NCBI RefSeq assembly: GCF_035594125.1
Contig: NC_087190.1
Span: 5,848,001-5,912,000 of the forward strand
Direction of reading: 5' to 3'
DNA: 64,000 nt
Source of the DNA: Scylla paramamosain
Lineage: Eukaryota; Arthropoda; Malacostraca; Decapoda; Portunidae
The notes under the pieces are model-generated. The model was not told where the DNA came from. It was given only the letters and a program-made list of their open reading frames with translations, and did no database searches. The position numbers and the translations under genes are program-made. Shown here piece after piece: positions 59,523 to 64,000 of this stretch; position 1 is the stretch's first letter, and the number at the start of each line of letters is the position of its first letter.

Positions 59523-59666
59523 GAGTGCTTCATGCCACACAGTCTTGCGTTGGGTCTGCAGGTCCACTCGCCCCTCCAGATGCAGTTTGACAAAGTATTG
59601 AGCATTGTGGTGGAGAGCGGTCTCGTCAACAAATGGTTTCAGGAATCTCTCAGCCGCTCCATCAAG
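59523..59666 (+). CDS. ionotropic receptor-like exon (ligand-binding S2 end)
   Basis: The 144-bp, 48-codon exon starts after TTTTTTGCCTCCAG and ends at ATCAAG/GTGGGT, both good splice sites, in phase 0 at each end. The peptide ECFMPHSLALGLQVHSPLQM then QFDKVLSIVVESGLVNKWFQ matches the second half of the S2 ligand-binding lobe of ionotropic glutamate receptors and arthropod chemosensory IRs: a beta strand with a Pro/Ala pattern, a gating linker helix and the [ED]SGLV.KW motif just before the last transmembrane segment. Such proteins are membrane ion channels in chemosensory or other neurons. Other exons were not found. The frame continues open into the intron, so only the exon portion is claimed. 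Confidence 0.62.
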
Positions 59667-59858
59667 GTGGGTGTGAACCTTATTATTCAAGGGGGCGTTC
59701 GGAGCCGCTACACTAGTCTAAGTCCAGTAGAGTCACATGCCAGAGACTTATGCAAATACAACACCTACTACTGTTTCATTGCTGTGAGCCTCTGCCTTGG
59801 TCAGCTCTACAAAGAGTGATTCTGAATTATTACTACTGATTATGAAGTCATTCCTTTC

Positions 59859-60054
<196 letters not shown>

Positions 60055-60115
60055 CCTTTAATGAAACACCTTCACCTCTGCGGTCATTTCTATGTGAATC
60101 CTTCTCTATAAAGCC

Positions 60116-60452
60116 ATTCATGTTATGCAATTTAATACTGGTTTCATTTATCCATGCTTCTGTAAAGCTAACAACATCAACACTGATATGTAAATTTTGT
60201 ACCTAACACAAAATTATGAAGATTCTTTGGAAAACTCGGAACATTTACATGTAGTAAGTGAAATGTTGATATTCACCCATTAAAGAAATGGGTGAATATC
60301 AACATTTCACTTACTACATGTAAATGTTCCGAGTTTTCCAAAGAATCTTCATAATTTTGTGTTAGGTACAAAATTTACATATCAGTGTTGATGTTGTTAG
60401 CTTTACAGAAGCATGGATAAATGAAACCAGTATTAAATTGCATAACATGAAT
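60116..60452. repeat. perfect 166-bp inverted repeat, 5-base loop
   Basis: 60116-60281 and 60287-60452 are exact reverse complements around AAAGA. The right arm on the plus strand reads HVNVPSFPKNLHNFVL and, in another frame, VDVVSFTEAWINETS, resembling the N-terminal endonuclease blocks (NIRSL.KN, TETWLN) of a LINE. Confidence 0.97.
60287..60452 (+). pseudogene. LINE endonuclease N-terminal fragment (unassigned family)
   Basis: The two motifs HVNVPSFPKN (compare H.NIRSL..N with its catalytic Asn) and VVSFTEAWIN (compare the catalytic Glu in TETWLN) occur about 30 residues apart in different frames. That is the normal distance in an APE-type LINE endonuclease. The family differs from LINE-A. 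The left arm is the inverted duplicate. Nothing downstream continues the domain; short ATGAATTTATC tandem repeats follow. Confidence 0.45.
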
Positions 60453-60479
60453 TTATCATGAATTTATCATGAATTTATC
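60447..60479. repeat. three 11-bp tandem repeats
   Basis: ATGAATTTATC repeated three times at the right edge of the inverted repeat. Confidence 0.9.
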
Positions 60480-60523
60480 ACATCGAAATTATTAATCAAT
60501 AAATTATTCACTCGATATACTCA

Positions 60524-60665
60524 TATTACCCATATACCTGTGGTTAAAAGATGGTTTCTGGATCGACATCTGTAATTTAAGTTTCTGTTGCTATATTACC
60601 CATTTGTCTATGGGTAAAAGATTGTTCTGGATCGACATCTGTAATGACAGTTTCTGTCGCTATAT
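60524..60665. repeat. two tandem units of about 70 bp
   Basis: Both units contain TATTACCCAT, GGTTAAAAGAT or GGGTAAAAGAT, and CTGGATCGACATCTGTAAT, then TTTCTGT.GCTATA. Confidence 0.85.
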
Positions 60666-60679
60666 AACACTTCCGTTTT

Positions 60680-61695
60680 GCAGAGATCTCCATTCTTGGA
60701 GACTTCAATGTTCACCACCAGCTTTGGCTTTCCTCTCCCTTCACTGACCATCCTAACTAATCACTAACCTTTAACTTTGCTATTCTCCACGACCTAGAGT
60801 AATTGGTGCAACACCCTACTCGTATTCCTGACCGTCTTGGAGATACGCTCAACATTCTTGACCTTTTCCTGACCTCTAATCCTTCTGCTTATGCTGTCAC
60901 CCTCTCTTCGCCGTTGGGCTCCTCCGATCATAATCTCATATCTGTATCTTGTCCTATCGCTCCAATCCCTCCTCAGGATCCCCCAAAGCGAAGGTGCCTC
61001 TGGGGTTTTGGCTCTGCTAGTAGGGAGGACATGAGGAGGTATTTTGCTGATTTTCCTTGGAATGACTACTGCTTCCGTGTCAGAGACCCGTCTTTGTGTG
61101 CTGAGCGCATAACAGAGGTGATAGTGTCTGGCATGGAGACGTACATTCCTCACTTTTTTTCTCGATTTAAAACTTCCAAACCTTGGTCTAATACAGCTTG
61201 TTCTCGTGCTATGCATGATAGAGAGGTGGCCCACAAAAGGTACTTAAGCTTTCCATCACCAAAATCTCATGCACTTTATATTTCTGCCCGGAACCATGCC
61301 AAGTCTGTTCTCCAACTAGCCAAAAACTCCTTCATTAACAGAAAGTGTCAAAATCTTTCAAGATCTAGTTCCCCCCGTGACTTCTGGCACCTAGCCAAAA
61401 ATATCTCCCAATAACTTTGCTTCTTCTTCTTTCCCTCCTTTATTTCTACCAGATGGCACCACTGCTATCACATCTACCTCTAAAGCTGAACTCTTCGCTT
61501 AAACCTTTGCTAAAAACTACCTTGGACGATTCAGGGCTTGTTCCTCCCTCTCCTCCACCCTCTGACTACTTCATGCTATGTATAAAAATTCTTCGCAATG
61601 ATGTTTACCATGCCCTCGCTGGCCTCGCTGGACCTCGGAAGGCTTATGGACATGATGAGGTCCCTCTTATTGTTCTCCGAAACTGTGCCTCCTAG
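60680..61695 (+). mobile_element. LINE-A fragment A17, endonuclease to RT start
   Basis: An internal LINE-A segment on the plus strand from GDFNVHH through GSSDHNLIS, the linker and AGLAGPRKAYGHDEVP. It lacks both ends. A 203-codon frame at 60803-61414 remains open, and a frameshift near 61410 follows. Confidence 0.9.
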
Positions 61696-62291
61696 TGTTA
61701 TGTCCCTGAGATGAGCCCAACAAGGTTCCCACAATGGACTGAGTAACCCATAAATCAGGAATTGAATTATTCTTTCCAGGATGTGATATTTCAGTGAATA
61801 ACGGATGAAGCTACGTCCGCAACAGTTTCCGCTAAAAGGTCTCATTCAAGAACGTGAAGAAATTAAAAACTAAAAGGGGGGACTTAAGAAAAGGGAATAA
61901 TAAAGCTTAACAAGGTTTATTGACAAATATGCATCAGAAGTTAAATTTAGTGACAATATGGGGAAATCTAGGTTCGTGAAGTTATGCAATTATAGTTACT
62001 GCCAATTAATCAAAGCAACACAATTCATAAGATAATACACTTCAAGCAGTAGCAATATTTATCAGAAACAAAGACTTGATACTTTCATAGGCAAAATTTT
62101 TAAGAAAAGTGACCACACACTTCGCACGACATCCAGTCCTACAGCAAAATACATAATACAAGTAAAGTCACCAATATATCAGGGTAATAGGATTGCTAGG
62201 CCGCTCGTGAACTCGTTAACACAGTCATGAAAACCTCACTGGTAATTACACTACAACAGCGAGCAGGTATACTCGCACCGCTCCAGGATAA
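61696..62291. other. no gene recognised
   Basis: A-rich, unique-looking sequence with no domain or repeat family identified. Confidence 0.35.
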
Positions 62292-62508
62292 GGCCGGGCG
62301 CACATTGAGACGCAGGCAACACAGGCGACACAGCACAGAGCAGGGCAGAAAACTGCATCTCACTGGTTTAAACCTAAGCACGCATATTGATATGCAGGAC
62401 AGCACAGCACAGATGCAGACCTGTGTCGGCCTGCGCGACGCAGTCGTTCGAACGCAGTTTCCTGTGCCACGTGCGGCGCAGCTTGATAACAACTCTTTAG
62501 TACTCACA

Positions 62509-62619
62509 ATGTTGTCCACGGAGGAACTCTTAGAGGCTGTTCGCCATCAAAGAGTGCTGTATGACACTAGTCATCCTGATTATATGGGAGGAACTTATAA
62601 GGACGAGTTATGGGCAAAT
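62509..62619 (+). pseudogene. MADF-domain accessory protein, N-terminal 37 residues
   Basis: From ATG 62509: LSTEELLEAVRHQRVLYDTS, then HPDYMGGTYKDELWAN. This matches the start of the MADF DNA-binding domain ([FL]...L[IL].[LA]V+..P.LYD..H..Y......+...W). Harbinger/PIF elements carry such a Myb/MADF-type gene whose product partners the transposase. Only about the first half of the domain remains before the junction with reversed transposase sequence. An upstream frame to 62227 is open, but the ATG at 62509 fits the domain start. Confidence 0.7.
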
Positions 62620-62771
62620 TCTCCATGTGTTTTCCTCTTCTCCATGTATTCACTCCTCCACACTGACCTCTTTGCTCTACAAATGTCATATAATAACATT
62701 ACTTTCTCGAACTCGTTTTCTGAGTCGGAATCGGAACTAAGGTTTCCAAAGTAATTTTTGGCAACAGCCAT
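62598..62771 (-). pseudogene. Harbinger transposase (HARBI1-like), N-terminal part
   Basis: On the minus strand ATG 62771 opens MAVAKNYFGNLSSDSDSENE, then FEKVMLLYDICRAKRSVWRS and EYMEKRKTHGEFAH. The acidic/Ser-rich lead followed by [RK]..W...[WY]...R...GE[FY]..L is the usual start of HARBI1-type transposases, before the catalytic DDE domain. That domain is missing because the element is deleted to the MADF gene coming from the other side. Non-functional. Confidence 0.65.
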
Positions 62772-62901
62772 GATCAACACTACCGCACAGGACGACAGCT
62801 GCTTCTCAATGTGCGCACCATGCCTGTGCTGCGCTGTGCTGCCCTGCCCTGCGTCTGCCCTGCTCTGTGCTGCCCTGCGTCTCAATGTACGCCTTGCCTA
62901 A

Positions 62902-63345
62902 TATCTCAATAACACAGGGATAATACCATCACCTTCAAGTTCACTAAGAATTCAAAATACACAGTGGCCACAATAATGCCTAAGAGACAGAGCTCTAGCA
63001 ATCAGGAACAAAGAATAATTATACTCAGCCATTAGGAGGAGGAAGCGCGTGGTATGAACGTCAGGAGGTCTCAAAGTGGTCTACCCACCTGAGCTGAGAC
63101 TGGCTGGCGCTCTGAGAAACATCAAAATGGCGCACGCGGGACACGATTTGATTGGTAGCGGCTGATGCAATTGCTCTAGAAGCTTCAAAGAGCGCCAAAT
63201 CCTCACTCACGTACATGTATATACAAGAACGTATAGTAATACATAAATAAAATAAGATACACTGGAATGTATAATAATGATGCAAATAATGGAAAGGTCG
63301 TCCTGGGAGCATTACAGTGATAAAAAAAAATAATAATAATAAATA

Positions 63346-63383
<38 letters not shown>

Positions 63384-63494
63384 TAATAATAATAATAAAC
63401 ATTGCCCTCAGGACGCCAGCAATAAACACTTGAACACTAGGCTACATATTATAGCAATGTCTGACGGTCGTAACACTAGTCGAATTCTTTCAAC
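62902..63494. other. no gene; (AAT)n tract
   Basis: Nothing recognised apart from the (AAT)n at about 63330-63398. Confidence 0.4.
63330..63398. repeat. (AAT)n trinucleotide tract
   Basis: Mostly pure AAT with a TGAT interruption. Confidence 0.9.
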
Positions 63495-63593
63495 TCTCTC
63501 TGTCAACATCTACCTTTTTCTTCTTGCTGGAAGTTTGCCTACATTCAGCCTGTTCCTAAAAAAGATGATCGTTCTAACCCCTCAAACTATCGT
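63495..63593 (+). mobile_element. LINE-A fragment A18, RT piece
   Basis: About 95 bp matching copy A1 bases 1-95 (CAACATCTACCTTT, GCTGGAAGTTTGCCTACATT, AACTACCGT). It runs directly into a (TA)n tract. Confidence 0.88.
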
Positions 63594-63596
63594 GTA

Positions 63597-63758
<162 letters not shown>

Positions 63759-64000
63759 TTGTTACAACCAGTTACAGTCCTTTTAACTGTCACTCCTTCG
63801 GGTCAGCTTCACCCTAGGCTACTTCCCGCGTAGCCTACAATACAAATCCAAGTAGTTTGAAGGTTGTAAACAGCTATCAAGTCTCAGTGGTCGCCACCCT
63901 ATTTAATACAACCGCAGAGAAGATACAAAATACAATGCCACCTTCTCACAAAAGCTGAGAAAGGAATCGCCAAATCATTTATTTGCCAGGGAGAAACAGA
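63759..64000. other. no feature recognised
   Basis: Unique-looking sequence to the window end. Confidence 0.35.

Larger units (their letters stand above)
62292..62898. mobile_element. Harbinger/PIF deletion derivative, 607 bp
   Basis: Imperfect inverted ends (GGCCGGGCGCACATTGAGAC on the left; GGCAAGGCGTACATTGAGAC reversed on the right), with subterminal GCACAGAGCAGGGCAG on both sides. A 3-bp target duplication TAA lies at 62289-62291 and 62899-62901. Inside are the 5' ends of a MADF gene (plus) and a HARBI1-type transposase gene (minus), meeting at about 62600-62620. Confidence 0.82.

Noticed and set aside
62227..62508. Upstream extension of the MADF frame as a long protein
   Set aside because: It crosses the transposon inverted end and subterminal repeats; the domain start fits the ATG at 62509.

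Overview
This window is animal nuclear DNA. It has spliced exons with GT/AG borders, long (TA)n, (CT)n and (CA)n microsatellites, and dense non-LTR retrotransposons and cut-and-paste transposons. The mix points to an arthropod, most likely a decapod crustacean; that is inferred from remembered family resemblance, not from a search. No bacterial-type genes, operons, tRNA, rRNA or CRISPR arrays were seen.

Layout. The dominant component is one endonuclease-reverse transcriptase LINE family, called LINE-A here. It has about 18 copies or fragments (A1-A18) on both strands. Several are near identical (A1, A4, A8, A12, A15) and so recent; others are strongly decayed. Other elements are: a gag/protease/integrase LTR-retrotransposon remnant (3.2-6.75 kb); a ZMYM1/TTF-type hAT (16.1-18.6 kb); an RNase H-bearing I-group LINE in pieces (37.5-42.3 kb plus scattered 3' ends); CR1 LINE pieces (43.8, 55.5 and 56.1-57.9 kb); a broken Tc1-like transposon (45-46.5 kb); a Penelope-like element with a GIY-YIG domain (47.2-49.3 kb); a BED-finger hAT (53.9-56 kb); an 888-bp internally deleted hAT (56.5 kb); a 361-bp hAT MITE (12.3 kb); and a 607-bp Harbinger deletion derivative (62.3 kb).

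Host genes. Two exons on the minus strand (27018-27231, then 14320-14516) are phase compatible and encode adjacent parts of an acyl-CoA synthetase/4-coumarate-CoA ligase-like (ANL) enzyme. They are separated by a 12.5-kb intron packed with repeats. Inside that intron, same strand, lies a phase-compatible stop-containing exon (15463-15653) that could be an alternative last exon. A plus-strand exon at 59523-59666 looks like the ligand-binding S2 end of an ionotropic receptor.

Most interesting signals. (1) An array of 5-bp-phased GAA/TTC heat-shock elements with a TATA box and an initiator at canonical spacing, directly upstream of a two-exon pseudogene with a GDQDK/WAPH zinc-type motif (30.5-31.9 kb). 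(2) A stop codon at the same reverse-transcriptase position in six of eight LINE-A copies that cover it. (3) Perfect inverted repeats with very short loops (166-bp, 102-bp and 46-bp arms), each inside a decayed transposon; the 102-bp one shows microhomology typical of template switching. (4) A Harbinger derivative that joins the 5' ends of its two convergent genes. (5) Nested insertions with clear target-site duplications.
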